64,000 bases of DNA from Gammaproteobacteria bacterium (GCA_029882975.1 JAOUJW010000013.1:56875-120874), one strand, 5' to 3'; shown: positions 40,284-51,582, counted from the stretch's first letter. Notes: generated from the letters alone by a model not told the origin. A program made the numbers and translations.

Positions 40284-41831
40284 TTAGCCTTCTCGAGTTA
40301 CCCGAACCACTTCATCTAAGGAAGTATCTCCGGCAGTTACCCGACGCAAACCGTCTTGACGAATACCTGCGGATTTGTTTCTTGCATAGGCCTCCAAAGC
40401 GTGTTCGCCGGAACCGTCGTGAATCATGTCACGCAAATTGTCATCCACTTCGATGAGCTCATAAATACCGGTACGACCCCGATAGCCTTGGTAGTTACAT
40501 TTGGCGCAACCTTTTGGCTTGAATATTTGCGGTGGATTTGCGCTGTCAAAACCGAAACGTTCGCATTCCAATTCATTGGGGGTATAAGGTTCTTTACACT
40601 CATGGCACAATATCCGTACCAAGCGCTGAGCCAATACGCCTAACAAACTGGAGGACAGTAAAAAGGGTTCTACCCCCATATCACGCAATCGGGTCACCGC
40701 CCCTACCGCGCTATTGGTATGCAAGGTAGATAACACCAAGTGACCGGTTAAGCTGGCTTGTACGGCAATTTCCGCCGTTTCCAAGTCACGAATTTCACCC
40801 ACCATAACCACATCCGGGTCTTGGCGCAAAATAGCACGTAACCCACGGGCAAAACTCATATCCACCTTGCTGTTCACATTGGTCTGACTGACCCCTTCCA
40901 AGTTGTACTCTATGGGATCTTCCACCGTCATAATATTACGACGGTTATTGTTCAAACTGGATATTCCGGCGTACAGGGTAGTGGTTTTTCCGGAACCGGT
41001 GGGTCCGGTAACCAACAAAATGCCATGGGGTCGATGAATGACCCGCTCCAGTACATTGAGGGACACGGGATTCATACCCAGATGTTCCAAATCCAGACGC
41101 CCCGCTTGTTTGTCCAATAAGCGTAGTACAACTCTCTCGCCCTGCCCGGTAGGTATGGTGGAAACACGCACATCCACTGGACGCCCCGCCACCAACAATG
41201 AAATCCGACCATCCTGAGGCAAACGTTTCTCCGCAATATCCAACTTGGCCATAACTTTGATTCGGGACACAATTAAGGGAGCCAATACGCGTCGCGGTGA
41301 CAGCACTTCGCGCAATACACCATCTACCCGAAACCGCACCGTTAACTTGGTTTCAAAAGGCTCAATATGTATGTCCGAAGCGTCTTCCTTGATGGCCTGG
41401 GTAAAAATAGCGTTTATAAGACGAATGATCGGCGCATCATCCTCGCTCTCAAGCAAGTCTTCAGGTTCGGGCAATTGCTCCGCCACCTGAAACAGGTCTG
41501 CTTCATCGTCCAGATCATCCATCATTTGCATGGCATGATCCGAATCCTGTTCGTAGGCACGCTGCAAGGTACCGTCAAATTCGTCCGGGTGCACCACATT
41601 CAACTTAATCGGTACTTGCAAGTAACGCCGAATCTCCGCCAATATAGCCGGAGTTACGCCGGGGCGGCATAACACCTGCGCCTTACCCTGCTGCTGCTCT
41701 GTAACCAATACTCCGTGACGTTTGGCAAACGCAAAGGGCAACTGCCGAGCAGCCGATGCGATTTCTGCGGTTGGCTCTGGCAGCGCATCAGGCACACTAC
41801 CGGACTCGTGCGACAGAGTTTGTTCGTCCAT
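40284..41831 (-). CDS. gspE: Type II secretion ATPase GspE
   Basis: 515-aa cytoplasmic ATPase powering secretion. N1E/N2E domains come first, then Walker [16 protein letters not shown] at about residues 275-290, the Asp box [46 protein letters not shown], Walker B/His box, and a four-Cys zinc motif (CHECKEP...CAKCNYQG) at about 405-445. I chose ATG 41829-41831, one base after the gspD stop; an earlier frame of 35 residues inside gspD is unlikely. Confidence 0.97.
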   Translation of the reverse strand: MDEQTLSHESGSVPDALPEPTAEIASAARQLPFAFAKRHGVLVTEQQQGKAQVLCRPGVTPAILAEIRRYLQVPIKLNVVHPDEFDGTLQRAYEQDSDHAMQMMDDLDDEADLFQVAEQLPEPEDLLESEDDAPIIRLINAIFTQAIKEDASDIHIEPFETKLTVRFRVDGVLREVLSPRRVLAPLIVSRIKVMAKLDIAEKRLPQDGRISLLVAGRPVDVRVSTIPTGQGERVVLRLLDKQAGRLDLEHLGMNPVSLNVLERVIHRPHGILLVTGPTGSGKTTTLYAGISSLNNNRRNIMTVEDPIEYNLEGVSQTNVNSKVDMSFARGLRAILRQDPDVVMVGEIRDLETAEIAVQASLTGHLVLSTLHTNSAVGAVTRLRDMGVEPFLLSSSLLGVLAQRLVRILCHECKEPYTPNELECERFGFDSANPPQIFKPKGCAKCNYQGYRGRTGIYELIEVDDNLRDMIHDGSGEHALEAYARNKSAGIRQDGLRRVTAGDTSLDEVVRVTREG

Positions 41832-41832
41832 T

Positions 41833-43971
41833 TTAGAAATTTTCGTCCGCGGTGGGTGGCGGTGGCAATTCGCTCGCCGGAGCCGGTGTTTGTACCGCTC
41901 TGGATTGAGGCGGTGGCTGCAGTGTTTTCCCTTCAAACAAGGGTTTAGCGTCCGGGTTCAAGCTATGAAAACTGGGCGGCAATTCCATCATCACATCAAA
42001 CTCGGGTAATATAGGACGAGACTCCTCGGCCAGAATGGGTAATTCCTCTCCCGCCTGAAGTTGTAAATTACGCATATAGGTGTATTTGCTATTGGTCAAG
42101 ATGGTGCCTTGGCGTTCGTCGCGCAATATAACCGGCCGCAAAAACACCATTAAATTGGTTTTCAATTTCTTCACCGAACTGTGGCGGAACAAAGCCCCGA
42201 GTATGGGAATATCGCCCAAGATAGGCACTTGTTGATGAGCTTCCACTACATCATCCTTCACCAAACCGCCCAATACGAGCATTTTGCCATTATCCACCAT
42301 CACACTGGTGTTGATTTTCCTCTCCACCGTCACCACATCACCTTGGCCCGCAGCCCCCTGTTTGATGCTGTCCACTGATTGATTGATCTCCAGTAAAATG
42401 GCATCACCTTCATTGATCTGGGGTTTCACTTTCAGGGAAATCCCGATGGGTACCCGTTCATAAGTAGTAAAAGGATTAGCGGGGGCCGTTCCGCCACCGG
42501 TATTGGTAAAGGAACCGGTGGGAATGGATACCTCCTCGCCGATAAATATTTCCGCTTCCTGATTGTCCATCGTGACAATACTGGGGGTGGATAGAATATT
42601 GGTGTCCCCGGTACTTCTTAGCGCTTTGATGACGCCGGCAAAGTTAAAGGTATTACTATTAAAACGACCAAACGCCAGAGTGGCACCCGATCCCAACAGA
42701 CCGGCGGCATCCTGAGCTCTACCGGACTCGTTATAGGCAACAACAGATCCTACACCGCTGCTGCTCGCGTTGATGGTTCCCACCGGACGGTCGCTGTTAC
42801 TACCATCAAAAAACCACTCAATCCCCATTTCGGCAGCCTTATCTACAGAGACTTCTGCAATGATGGCCTCCACCATAACTTGGGCCCGACGCACATCCAA
42901 TTGACGAATCACTGCTTCCAGAGAACGGAACAATGCCGGAGGCGCCGTGATCACCAACGCATTCGCAGTCTCATCAGCCTGAATGTTCAATAAAGGCTGT
43001 CCGCTACCACTCGGCCGACTCGCCACCGGCGCAGGCGCTCCTTTAGCACCCGGCTTACCCGCGATACCCGCCTTTTTCTGGGTATCACCGACTCCGGTCA
43101 GTACCGGCACCATATCCTTGGCATTGGCATAACGTAAGTACACTACATGGGTATCCCCCACCACTTCGGATGGTGTGTCCAAGTGAGAAATGATGGCTCG
43201 TAATTGCAGTCGCGCAGATTTGTCGCCGCCAATCAATATACTGTTAGTGCGCTCATCTGCCACAAACGTGGGTTCATCTGTTTTAGCTGCCCCCTTGGTC
43301 GCTTTTTGTTGCAAACTGGTTAATACTCGCACAAGGTCTGCCGCTGCTGCATGCTCCAACTGGATTATTTCGATTTCACCACTGGTGGGTTGATCGATAC
43401 GCTTGATGATTTTGACGATGCGCTCAATATTACGCGCCCGATCGGAAATAATGAGCACATTGCTCTGTGGGTAGGCGGCCAAGTGTCCTTGAGGCGGCAC
43501 CAATGGACGTAAAATAGGTACTAACTGCGCCGCATTGACGTGATCAATTTCTATCACACGGGTTACAGCCTCATCACCCTTTCCCGGGTTTTTTTCATTG
43601 GCACTGGGCATGCCGCTGTGTTTACCATCTGCATCCGGAATGATTTTAATGACTCGACCGCTGGGAATTGCGGTATAGCCATGCACATCCAACACGCTTA
43701 AAAAAACTTCGTAAACTTCACGCTCGTTCAACGCTCGTTTGGAAATAATGGTCACTTTACCTTTGACGCGAGGATCTACAATAAAGTTTTTCCCGGTCAC
43801 ATCGGCTACTGCCTGAATCACGGCGTTAATGTCTGCGCCTTTAAAATTTAGACTCAGTTTGGCTGCAGTAGCCGGGACATGAAACAACACCGCCAACAAT
43901 AAAACCGATGCCGCCCAAACTCGCGGTTGCAACCGGCCTGTTAATTGTGTACTTCGTTTAAACATAAACAT
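41833..43971 (-). CDS. gspD: Type II secretion outer-membrane secretin GspD
   Basis: About 712 aa with a signal peptide (ending PATAAKL). N0 domain ([35 protein letters not shown]), N1-N3 repeats with a Gly/Pro/Lys insert near residue 310-335, then the secretin pore ([89 protein letters not shown]). The C-terminal tail is proline-rich, possibly an S-domain substitute for pilotin binding. Start choice between two close ATGs (43971 or 43965) is open. Confidence 0.96.
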   Translation of the reverse strand: MFMFKRSTQLTGRLQPRVWAASVLLLAVLFHVPATAAKLSLNFKGADINAVIQAVADVTGKNFIVDPRVKGKVTIISKRALNEREVYEVFLSVLDVHGYTAIPSGRVIKIIPDADGKHSGMPSANEKNPGKGDEAVTRVIEIDHVNAAQLVPILRPLVPPQGHLAAYPQSNVLIISDRARNIERIVKIIKRIDQPTSGEIEIIQLEHAAAADLVRVLTSLQQKATKGAAKTDEPTFVADERTNSILIGGDKSARLQLRAIISHLDTPSEVVGDTHVVYLRYANAKDMVPVLTGVGDTQKKAGIAGKPGAKGAPAPVASRPSGSGQPLLNIQADETANALVITAPPALFRSLEAVIRQLDVRRAQVMVEAIIAEVSVDKAAEMGIEWFFDGSNSDRPVGTINASSSGVGSVVAYNESGRAQDAAGLLGSGATLAFGRFNSNTFNFAGVIKALRSTGDTNILSTPSIVTMDNQEAEIFIGEEVSIPTGSFTNTGGGTAPANPFTTYERVPIGISLKVKPQINEGDAILLEINQSVDSIKQGAAGQGDVVTVERKINTSVMVDNGKMLVLGGLVKDDVVEAHQQVPILGDIPILGALFRHSSVKKLKTNLMVFLRPVILRDERQGTILTNSKYTYMRNLQLQAGEELPILAEESRPILPEFDVMMELPPSFHSLNPDAKPLFEGKTLQPPPQSRAVQTPAPASELPPPPTADENF

Positions 43972-44122
43972 TATTAAATCGCCTGTTTTGATTATTCTTG
44001 CCCCGTTCATCCCTGCGAGATCTACCTACAACTGCAACATCGCCCACCCCTGACGACATCACGACAATTACTCCTTATGACAAACCTGTCAGCAATCCAA
44101 GTTACTTTCTTAAACCGTTAAG

Positions 44123-45058
44123 CTAAGGCAAGGTAAAAGAAGATGATTGTGGCACACCATTACGCTCAAAATCCACCGTAAACTGGGTTGTACTGGGTAA
44201 GGCCTTGATAATTTCCAAGGCTTTAAGCGGATTATCCAAGGGAATACCATTGACGGACGTTACCACATCGCCATTACGCAACCCCAGCATTCCCAGCAGC
44301 TTGCGATCCTTCCCCGGCCTGACCCGATAACCCACAAGTTTACCGCCTTTGTTGTACGGTTGCACCCGCAAGGGAAACTTGCTCATGACAGTCTGTGGGT
44401 TATTGACCAAATCGTCTCGATACTTTTTTAACGTAGTCTGTGCCGCGGGGTTCATCTGAAGATCCCGCGACGGAGCGGATGAGCGCCGCAAACTGGCGTC
44501 CCGCCGCATTTCGTCCGCACCGGTGGACGGGGGCAATTCCACCGGCAATTTAAGCGTTTCATAACTACCGTTGCGCTCCAACAGAACTTTATCTTCAAAA
44601 ACCTGAGCCAATACCGCTCCGGCCGTCACCGTCTCTCCGGTTGAAAAATAAGCATCATCACCCTTACTGTCGGCAATAATGGCCAAGCCGCTATAAGGAT
44701 CCTTGGTAGCGAACACACCCTTTAATTTCAGGTTCAACCGTGTTTCCGGCGCATCTTCTACCGGTGGTGGCGGACTGTCCTCAACCACCACTTGTTGCTC
44801 AAATTTACCGAACAAATTCCAGGCAGAAATTTGCAAGGCAACGGGTTCCTGTGCGTTAGTGCGGGAAACCGGGGAAACGTGACCTCTATTATCTTGAGAA
44901 AAAGTTGATCGATGCTCAGGCACGGGGACCAGCTTCCAGGTTATCTGCGCCAGAGTGTTGCCCAGCATGATCACTAATAATATGGTTACCATGGCGGGCA
45001 TACGCTTATCCAGGCGATCAACCCAGTAATGCTGTAAAAAAAACTCCCAATACTTCAT
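44123..45058 (-). CDS. gspC: Type II secretion inner-membrane protein GspC
   Basis: 311 aa: cytoplasmic N-tail, one span (MVTILLVIMLGNTLAQITW), periplasmic homology-region domain (LNLKLKGVFATKDPYSGLAIIADSKGDDAYFSTGETVTAGAVLAQVFEDKVLLERNG), and a C-terminal PDZ domain (NKGGKLVGYRVRPGKDRKLLGMLGLRNGDVVTSVNGIPLDNP). It links the GspD secretin to the inner-membrane platform. First gene of a C-D-E-F order; the pseudopilin and L/M genes are not in this window. Confidence 0.95.
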   Translation of the reverse strand: MKYWEFFLQHYWVDRLDKRMPAMVTILLVIMLGNTLAQITWKLVPVPEHRSTFSQDNRGHVSPVSRTNAQEPVALQISAWNLFGKFEQQVVVEDSPPPPVEDAPETRLNLKLKGVFATKDPYSGLAIIADSKGDDAYFSTGETVTAGAVLAQVFEDKVLLERNGSYETLKLPVELPPSTGADEMRRDASLRRSSAPSRDLQMNPAAQTTLKKYRDDLVNNPQTVMSKFPLRVQPYNKGGKLVGYRVRPGKDRKLLGMLGLRNGDVVTSVNGIPLDNPLKALEIIKALPSTTQFTVDFERNGVPQSSSFTLP

Positions 45059-45222
45059 GTAAACCCCATTCCCCCTTCATGAATGGTTATCGAATTTCAC
45101 GGATGGATAATGATACCTGATTGATTCAAATAAATATTGTAAACTTTACACAAAACCGGATCTTCCAAAGAATGATCGGACCGTCCGCTATCATCGTAAC
45201 TTATTGATTGTATTGCGCATTT

Positions 45223-45879
45223 ATGCCAACATCAAAGCCACCATCCGCACCGAGGCGATTAACCTCACTGATTAGTCTACCATTTGTGTGGCTAAGTTCA
45301 GTCCTGAGCTCAACCATGACCTTAAATGCATGCCAGAACCTCACTCAAGAACCCACTCCTGTCGCATCCAATCTCCCCTATAACGGCGTGAATGCAGCCG
45401 GCCAGGCCTCTCCCATGGATCAAGCAGCCTGTGTTTTCGATCAACAAAGCGGTTTACTGTGGGAACTAAAAACCCAAAAAAACCGCCTCTATACCTATTC
45501 CTGGTTTAGCGACGACCCCAAAAACAACGGCGGCTTTGCGGGCTATCGCAATCGTGGGCTCTGCCCCATACAGTGTGACACCAATGCCTATATCGTCAAC
45601 ATCAACGTCCAAAGTTTATGTGGCAGCTCGCAGTGGCGCTTACCCACTAGGGAAGAACTGCGCTCTTTAGTAGACTACACCCAGCCCGCACCCGGCCCAG
45701 CCATAAACCCCATCTGGTTCCCCAACACGGCTTCACAGTTTTACTGGTCTTCTACCGCGGATGCCAACGACCGAGACAGCGCCTGGGGCATTGGATTCAC
45801 CTTTGGTTTTGACTATTCCTATTTTAAGAGCGATCAAGGCCATATTCGCCTGGTAAGTCCATGGCCGCCAAAAACATAA
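45223..45879 (+). CDS. Exported DUF1566 (Lcl-like) domain protein
   Basis: About 218 aa. The N-terminal hydrophobic stretch (LISLPFVWLSSVLSSTMTLNACQ) looks like a signal peptide, possibly of a lipoprotein (LNAC). The domain has the DUF1566 pattern: FDQQSGLLWELKTQ, SSQWRLPTREELRSLVDYT, FYWSSTADANDRDSAWGIGF, GHIRLV. Such C-type-lectin-like domains occur in surface proteins, but no function is shown here. It diverges from gspC and overlaps the next gene by 19 bases; the two may be a T2SS-exported pair, an inference from position only. Confidence 0.82.
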   Translation: MPTSKPPSAPRRLTSLISLPFVWLSSVLSSTMTLNACQNLTQEPTPVASNLPYNGVNAAGQASPMDQAACVFDQQSGLLWELKTQKNRLYTYSWFSDDPKNNGGFAGYRNRGLCPIQCDTNAYIVNINVQSLCGSSQWRLPTREELRSLVDYTQPAPGPAINPIWFPNTASQFYWSSTADANDRDSAWGIGFTFGFDYSYFKSDQGHIRLVSPWPPKT

Positions 45880-46403
45880 CTCAATGCAAAGTCGCTCCAA
45901 GGCGTCTGGCCGTCTTGTTGGGCCTATATTCAAGCTTTACCTGGAGCCAGGACTGCAACCCGGCGATTACGGCCACAGCACCTGCCAAAGTATTCACCTT
46001 ATACAAAAATGGTACCGCCCTGGATACCCGCAGTGGATTATTGTGGCAACGCTGTAGTCTGGGACAACGTTGGGATCAAGACAATAAGCGCTGCTTGGGT
46101 CAGGCTCTTCACCAATCCTGGCACAAGGCAAGCAATGCCGCCGCAGCACAGCTTGTTGGCTGGCGTCTACCCTCAGTTAATGAACTGAGTGCCCTGGTTG
46201 AATCCAAATGCCAATCCCCGGCTATCGATCAAACCGTGTTTCCAGACACTCCGATCGATCATTTTTGGACAGCAACACCTTTTGTCGGACAAGCCGATTA
46301 TCATTGGCTGGTACAATTTCAGTTTGGAGAAAACCACGTGGACAAAGACTCGCGTGGAGCCCTGCTACGCTTGGTCAAAGATTTAGGATCGTTGAAGCCT
46401 TGA
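45861..46403 (+). CDS. Exported DUF1566 domain protein, second copy
   Basis: 180 aa; N-terminus with a hydrophobic segment (RRLAVLLGLYSSFTWSQD) that looks like a signal peptide. DUF1566 pattern again: LDTRSGLLWQRCSLGQRWDQDNKRCLG, GWRLPSVNELSALVESKCQSPAIDQTVFPDTPIDHFWTATPF, LLRLV. It is a diverged relative of the preceding protein, sharing SGLLW, WRLP-EL and F-S/T-TP patterns. The 19-base overlap implies coupled translation. It converges with prfC. Confidence 0.8.
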   Translation: MAAKNITQCKVAPRRLAVLLGLYSSFTWSQDCNPAITATAPAKVFTLYKNGTALDTRSGLLWQRCSLGQRWDQDNKRCLGQALHQSWHKASNAAAAQLVGWRLPSVNELSALVESKCQSPAIDQTVFPDTPIDHFWTATPFVGQADYHWLVQFQFGENHVDKDSRGALLRLVKDLGSLKP

Positions 46404-46412
46404 GAAAGCGAC

Positions 46413-47993
46413 TCAGTGCTCGCACGTCGCCAAAAACTGGATTTCCGGCCAACGTTCAATGGTCAATTCTAGATTCACTCGGGTAGGGGCGATGTAACAC
46501 AGCTGTTGGGCAGCGTCTAATGCAAGATTGTCAGCGGCTTTTTTACGAAACTCCTCCAACCGTTTAGCGTCCTCGCATTTAACCCAGCGTGCGGTAGCGA
46601 CGTTAACCGTTTCAAAACTGCATTCCACATTGTATTCATGCTTTAAACGGTGCGCGACCACATCGAACTGCAGTATACCCACGGCGCCCACGATCAAATC
46701 GTTATTATTTAGGGGTCGAAACAGTTGTGACGCCCCTTCTTCGCACAGCTCCTGCAGCCCTTTTTGTAAGGCTTTTAGCCTTAGCGGGTCACGTAAACGT
46801 GCCCGGCGAAACAGTTCAGGAGCAAAATGAGGAATACCGGTATATTTAAGGTCCTCACCCTGGGTAAAGGTGTCACCGATTTGGATGGTGCCATGATTGT
46901 GTAGCCCTATAATATCACCCGGATATGCGTTCTCCACATGCTCCCGATCTGACGCCATAAAGGTAATGGCATTGGGGATTTTTACGTCACGCCCAATACG
47001 CACATGTCGCAACTTCATACCCTTAGTGTATTCACCGGAACAAATACGCAAAAAAGCAATTCTGTCACGGTGAGCAGGATCCATATTAGCCTGAATTTTA
47101 AAAACAAAGCCGGTGAACGGTTGTTCATCGGGAGAGACTTCACGGCTTAATGTTTGGCGCGGGGGCGGTGCCGGAGCATAATCCACCAACGCATCCAGCA
47201 ACTCCTTGACCCCGAAATTATTGATCGCGGACCCGAAAAACACAGGGGTCAATTTGCCTTCCAAAAAGGCTTGCCGGTCAAATTCATGGCTGGCACCGCG
47301 AACCAACTCCACTTCTTCACGGAATTCCGAGATAATGGGACCCAACAATTCATCCAACCGGGGATTATCCAACCCTTCGATGATTTCCCCTTCCTGAACT
47401 TTGCCACCGTGGCTGGGGCTAAACAAATACACATTATTATGATAGAGATTGAAAACCCCTTTAAACTGCTTACCCATGCCAATGGGCCAGGTGATGGGGG
47501 CACACTGAATTTTGAGAATGTCCTCTACTTCATCCAGCAAATCCACCGGATCCCGTCCCTCGCGATCAAGCTTATTAATGAAGCTGATGATGGGGGTATC
47601 ACGCAGACGGCACACTTCCATCAGCTTAATGGTACGGTCTTCCACCCCTTTGGCACAGTCAATCACCATCAGAGCGGAGTCCGCTGCGGTCAAGGTGCGA
47701 TAGGTATCTTCGGAGAAGTCCTCATGTCCCGGAGTATCCAAAAGGTTGATGGTTCGCCCTTCGTAGGGAAACTGCATAACCGAAGAGGTAACGGAAATAC
47801 CACGTTGTTGTTCCAAGGCCATCCAGTCTGATGTGGCATGGCGCGCGGCTTTGCGACCCTTTACGGTACCAGCCATTTGGATGGCTTTACCGTAAAGTAA
47901 CAACTTCTCAGTGAGGGTGGTTTTTCCCGCGTCCGGATGAGAAATGATGGCGAAACTTCGCCTCAATTGAGCTTGTTCAGCTATGTTTGCCAT
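46413..47993 (-). CDS. prfC: Peptide chain release factor 3
   Basis: 526-aa translational GTPase that recycles RF1/RF2 after termination. G1 [15 protein letters not shown], switch I region [29 protein letters not shown]3 [17 protein letters not shown]4 [17 protein letters not shown]. Start ATG 47991-47993 ([17 protein letters not shown]), as in other RF3s; an upstream frame would run into tRNA-Lys. Only 19 bp separate it from tRNA-Lys in the same direction, so a joint transcript is likely. Confidence 0.97.
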   Translation of the reverse strand: MANIAEQAQLRRSFAIISHPDAGKTTLTEKLLLYGKAIQMAGTVKGRKAARHATSDWMALEQQRGISVTSSVMQFPYEGRTINLLDTPGHEDFSEDTYRTLTAADSALMVIDCAKGVEDRTIKLMEVCRLRDTPIISFINKLDREGRDPVDLLDEVEDILKIQCAPITWPIGMGKQFKGVFNLYHNNVYLFSPSHGGKVQEGEIIEGLDNPRLDELLGPIISEFREEVELVRGASHEFDRQAFLEGKLTPVFFGSAINNFGVKELLDALVDYAPAPPPRQTLSREVSPDEQPFTGFVFKIQANMDPAHRDRIAFLRICSGEYTKGMKLRHVRIGRDVKIPNAITFMASDREHVENAYPGDIIGLHNHGTIQIGDTFTQGEDLKYTGIPHFAPELFRRARLRDPLRLKALQKGLQELCEEGASQLFRPLNNNDLIVGAVGILQFDVVAHRLKHEYNVECSFETVNVATARWVKCEDAKRLEEFRKKAADNLALDAAQQLCYIAPTRVNLELTIERWPEIQFLATCEH

Positions 47994-48012
47994 TACATCC
48001 AAAGGAAAAAAA

Positions 48013-48088
48013 TGGTGGGCCGTATAGGATTCGAACCTATGACACACGGATTAAAAGTCCGGTGCTCTACCGACTGAGCTAACGGCCC
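48013..48088 (-). tRNA. tRNA-Lys(TTT)
   Basis: 76-nt cloverleaf: acceptor GGGCCGT/ACGGCCC, discriminator A, encoded CCA, D-arm AGCTCAGTCGGTAGAGC, anticodon loop CTTTTAA (TTT), T-arm GGTTCGAATCC. It lies directly ahead of prfC. Confidence 0.97.
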
Positions 48089-48140
48089 CTGTTTGGAAAA
48101 GAGCTGCAATCATACAGAAATGATTGAGAATAACAAGACC

Positions 48141-48185
48141 TTGAGGCGATTTTCGGCGCTTTTTTTAGCCGACAAATCGCCTCAA
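48141..48185 (-). terminator. Large hairpin after the YeeE/YedE transporter gene
   Basis: TTGAGGCGATTT (48141-48152) pairs with AAATCGCCTCAA (48174-48185), with an inner CGGC/GCCG stem. It lies 19 bp beyond the transporter stop; the T tail is interrupted, so efficiency is uncertain. Confidence 0.65.
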
Positions 48186-48203
48186 ATAATTGATTTTGAT
48201 CTT

Positions 48204-49409
48204 TTACACCGCCTCCAACTTACGCATACCACTGGGTAATAATTTCATATCCACCAGGGCGGTAATAAAAGCAGCGGCATAGCTGGCGTCAGCTTCATAA
48301 ACCAATTTGTAATACTGGATTTTCATGGTCAGAGCACTGCCAAAAATAAAAGATACGAAGGCCATCATTGAGCCAATCGCAAGAGTAGAGAAACCGGTTA
48401 CACCCTGTCCGATAGTACACCCCATGGACAGGATGCCGCCAATACCCATCAAGGTACCGCCAACCGCGTGAGCCGCAAAATCCTTCAATCCAGTGAACCA
48501 CTCGATGCGAAATTTACGGAATATAATGGCATACAGGAACGAGCCCAGAATCACCCCAAATAACCCCGCCACACCAAAGGTAATTAACAATTTATTACCA
48601 CCACTGAGAGCCAGATCAAAGGTCTCCCCCATGGGATTGGTAAAAGAAAAGGACTGGGAACCCACACCCAGCGGAATCTCATCCATCATTTCGGTCTCAC
48701 CAATCCACTCCTGGCCCATGGGACCGCTGGTCACATACCAGGCAGCAACTACACACAATCCAACCACCAGACCACCCACGATGTTGTCCAGACCCTTGCG
48801 AAAATCCTCAGACTTAAACACATAGACCAACAAACCAACAGCTATTAAGCCGCCAAGAATCAACCGCATTGTGACCGCGTCAGCCATGCCGGTTGCCGCA
48901 AACACACTACCCAAATCCTGCCCCTGAACACCCAGTTTGGCCAAATCGATGGTTATGGGATTCATCCAACTGTAGAACAAAACACCGTAAAAATCGGTTT
49001 TCGTCATCAGATAGGCGAAAAAAGCCGCTATCACCAAAACAAAAACAGACTTGATATTACCGCCGCCGATACGTACCAGGGTTTTGTTACCGCAACCACT
49101 ACCCAATGTCATACCGATACCGAACAGGACACCACCAAGAATATAGCGGAGCCAATCAAACATGGCCGTACGATAAGGAGGCCGCATGCTGGAGGTGTCC
49201 ACCATACCAGCGTATTCCAAGATGATAACTCCGACGATAGCGACCGCGATGGCCAAAAACCAGGCTCTGAGTCGGCTCTTATCCCCCATATTCACCATGT
49301 CCGAAACCGCGCCCATGGTACAGAAGTTGGTTTTGTTGACAACAGCTCCCATCACCACTGCGATGATCAAACCGGCCAGTAAAACTTGCTGGGTAATATG
49401 TAGGTCCAT
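48204..49409 (-). CDS. YeeE/YedE family sulfur-compound transporter
   Basis: 401-aa membrane protein with about ten spans arranged as two related halves. Each half carries a Cys motif: LGSGCGNKTLVRIGGGNI and LSMGCTIGQGVTGFSTLAIGS, with TNFCTMGAVSDMVNMGDKSRLRAW near the N-terminus. These Cys line the pathway in thiosulfate transporter YeeE (TsuA). Import of thiosulfate or another reduced sulfur species is the likely role. A large loop insert (about residues 215-260, EWIGETEMMDEIPLGVGSQSF) is unlike short YeeE proteins. No TusA-like partner gene is adjacent. Confidence 0.92.
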   Translation of the reverse strand: MDLHITQQVLLAGLIIAVVMGAVVNKTNFCTMGAVSDMVNMGDKSRLRAWFLAIAVAIVGVIILEYAGMVDTSSMRPPYRTAMFDWLRYILGGVLFGIGMTLGSGCGNKTLVRIGGGNIKSVFVLVIAAFFAYLMTKTDFYGVLFYSWMNPITIDLAKLGVQGQDLGSVFAATGMADAVTMRLILGGLIAVGLLVYVFKSEDFRKGLDNIVGGLVVGLCVVAAWYVTSGPMGQEWIGETEMMDEIPLGVGSQSFSFTNPMGETFDLALSGGNKLLITFGVAGLFGVILGSFLYAIIFRKFRIEWFTGLKDFAAHAVGGTLMGIGGILSMGCTIGQGVTGFSTLAIGSMMAFVSFIFGSALTMKIQYYKLVYEADASYAAAFITALVDMKLLPSGMRKLEAV

Positions 49410-49504
49410 TAGTGACTCCGCTTATAAGATCTGGTTTCACGAAAGCCGTAAGTCTATCAGATAATCCTAATACAGTTAAATGAAAATTAATCCGGACAAG
49501 CCGC

Positions 49505-49520
49505 AAAAACACGTGTTTTT
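49505..49520. promoter_or_regulatory. Perfect AT-rich palindrome upstream of the sulfur transporter
   Basis: AAAAACACGTGTTTTT, 16 bp, between the receiver gene and the transporter start (49409). It may be an operator for the transporter or a weak end for the receiver transcript. Confidence 0.4.
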
Positions 49521-49602
49521 TTGTAGTCTTAGAGCTGCAATGCTGTCGTTAATGTTAGGCGAAATAGGCTAATTGGGTATCGCGAAGAAATTTGCAAGCA
49601 CA

Positions 49603-49983
49603 TCAAAGCCCGTTCCAAATCTGCAGGATTTGTTCTGACAGGGTCATGGGATCAAAAGGTTTGATTATAACGTCAATCACTCCTTGCGCTTTTAAATCCG
49701 AAATTTCATCCGGGTGTGCCTTTGCGGTCAAAAATATAGCGGGTGTGGCGGTCAAATCAGGAATTATTCTTAATTGTTGTAGTGTTGCAGGACCATCCAA
49801 TGATGGCATCATGACATCGAGTAAAATCAGGTCGGGTGCGAATGCTGTGGCCTCCTCCAAAGCCTTAGCCCCCGAATCACACAGACAAACGTCGAACCCC
49901 CCTACAGATTCCAAAGCTAACTGCGCAATGGCACGAATGTCCGCATCATCATCTACGTATAAAATTCGTTTTAGTTGGCCCAT
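49603..49983 (-). CDS. Single-domain response regulator (CheY-like receiver)
   Basis: 126 aa, receiver only: acidic pocket VDDDADIR, phospho-acceptor Asp in DLILLDVMMPSLDG, the Thr in FLTAKAH, and Lys in VIIKPFDP. There is no output domain, so it must act by protein contact or phosphotransfer. No kinase is adjacent; the orphan PAS kinase at 14.9 kb is too far to pair by position. It lies between the alpha-operon terminator and the sulfur transporter. Confidence 0.93.
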   Translation of the reverse strand: MGQLKRILYVDDDADIRAIAQLALESVGGFDVCLCDSGAKALEEATAFAPDLILLDVMMPSLDGPATLQQLRIIPDLTATPAIFLTAKAHPDEISDLKAQGVIDVIIKPFDPMTLSEQILQIWNGL

Positions 49984-49997
49984 TTTGACTTACCAGA

Positions 49998-50024
49998 CAA
50001 AAAAGCCGGTTTTTATACCGGCTT
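49998..50024 (-). terminator. Rho-independent terminator of the alpha operon
   Basis: AAGCCGGT (50003-50010) / ACCGGCTT (50017-50024), followed on the minus strand by a T run, 28 bp after the rplQ stop. Confidence 0.92.
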
Positions 50025-50051
50025 ATTTGCAATTACACATCATTTTGTGTA

Positions 50052-50450
50052 TCAGGACTCTACGCTGCCTTCTTCTACTTCCTCAGCAATTTCAGGACGA
50101 TCCACCAACTCTACAATGGCCATAGGCGCATTGTCGCCGGTTCGATAACCATACTTGAGAATGCGAAGATAACCGCCGGGACGCTGCTTGTATCGAGGAC
50201 CTATTTCGTTAAATAACTTCGTTACCATATCTCGATCGCGCAGACGATCAAACACTAAACGACGATTGGCAACGGAGTCATTCTTAGCCCGCGTAATCAA
50301 AGGCTCAGCAACTCTGCGTAACTCTTTGGCTTTCGGTAAAGTAGTTTTAATGACTTCGTGTTTAAACAAAGAAGTAGCCATGTTTCGAAACATCGCCTGA
50401 CGATGACTGCTGTTTCTATTTAATTGGCGACCTGAGTGACGATGGCGCAT
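50052..50450 (-). CDS. rplQ: 50S ribosomal protein L17
   Basis: 132 aa. [53 protein letters not shown] is the diagnostic N-terminus; it binds 23S rRNA near the exit tunnel side. The C-terminus has a short acidic tail ([10 protein letters not shown]) beyond the usual end. Last gene of the alpha operon, 34 bp after rpoA, followed by a terminator. Confidence 0.98.
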   Translation of the reverse strand: MRHRHSGRQLNRNSSHRQAMFRNMATSLFKHEVIKTTLPKAKELRRVAEPLITRAKNDSVANRRLVFDRLRDRDMVTKLFNEIGPRYKQRPGGYLRILKYGYRTGDNAPMAIVELVDRPEIAEEVEEGSVES

Positions 50451-50484
50451 AACAGTTCCTTACTTCGTATTCTATGTTTTACAG

Positions 50485-51486
50485 TTAAACAACAGAGCTT
50501 TCTTTTTGATCCTTCAAACTAGCGGGTGGCCAGTTTTCCAGTCGCATACCCAGAGACAAGCCCTTGGTAGCTAATGTGCTCTTTATCTCGGTTAGGGATT
50601 TCTTGCCCAGGTTAGGTGTTTTCAACAGTTCAACCTCGGTGCACTGAATCAGATCCCCAATATAAAATATTTGTTCGGCTTTCAAGCAGTTAGCGGACCG
50701 AACCGTAAGCTCCAAATCATCCACCGGTCGTAACAGGATAGGATCGATTTCAGGCTCTTCTTTCTTGGCTTCCGTTTCTTCTTGGCTTTCCAGATCCACA
50801 AAAGTGGATAATTGATCCTGAAGTATGGTTGCCGCACTGCGAATGGCGTCTTCTGGATCAATAGTACCGTTGCTTTCCAGTTCGAAAACCAATTTGTCCA
50901 AATCGGTACGCTGCTCTACGCGAGCCGCATCCACCACATAAGATACTCGAGTGATAGGGCTAAACGAGGCATCCAAATGTAAGCGACCAATGGTTTGATC
51001 TTCATCGGGCTTGGAACGCTGGTTCGCAGGTTGGTAGCCACGCCCCGTAGTCACTTTCAAGCTCATACGTAACTCACCGTTTTTGGTAAGATTGGCAATG
51101 ATATGATCGGGGTTGATCAATTCCACGTCGTGATCCAGTGCGATATCCGCGGCCGTTACCGGGCCCTCACCTTTCTTATGTAAGGTAAGCACGGCTTCGT
51201 TTCGTGTGTGCATACGCAAAGCCAGACCTTTCAGGTTCAAAAGGATATCGATAACGTCCTCTTGTACACCCTCTATAGTGCTGTATTCGTGTAACACACC
51301 GTCAATTTCCACTTCAACAACAGCGGCGCCCTGCATCGATGACAACAAAATCCGCCGTAAGGCATTACCCAAAGTATGTCCAAAGCCTCGCTCTAAAGGC
51401 TCTAACGTCACTTTGGCCCGGGTGCTGCTTATATTTTGTACATTTACAATACTAGGTTTCAAAAAATCAGAAAGTGAACCCTGCAT
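50485..51486 (-). CDS. rpoA: RNA polymerase alpha subunit
   Basis: 333 aa. The N-terminal dimerisation domain ([53 protein letters not shown]) nucleates polymerase assembly. The acidic linker ([16 protein letters not shown]) leads to the C-terminal domain for UP elements and activators ([48 protein letters not shown]). It lies 96 bp after rpsD. Confidence 0.98.
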   Translation of the reverse strand: MQGSLSDFLKPSIVNVQNISSTRAKVTLEPLERGFGHTLGNALRRILLSSMQGAAVVEVEIDGVLHEYSTIEGVQEDVIDILLNLKGLALRMHTRNEAVLTLHKKGEGPVTAADIALDHDVELINPDHIIANLTKNGELRMSLKVTTGRGYQPANQRSKPDEDQTIGRLHLDASFSPITRVSYVVDAARVEQRTDLDKLVFELESNGTIDPEDAIRSAATILQDQLSTFVDLESQEETEAKKEEPEIDPILLRPVDDLELTVRSANCLKAEQIFYIGDLIQCTEVELLKTPNLGKKSLTEIKSTLATKGLSLGMRLENWPPASLKDQKESSVV

Positions 51487-51582
51487 GAATCGTCCTCTCT
51501 AGGCACTCAGTTCCAGTCGACAAAAATATTGTTGCTTCGTTGGAATTGTAGCTGATGTATTAGTTTTTACCAGCCTGTTCAA

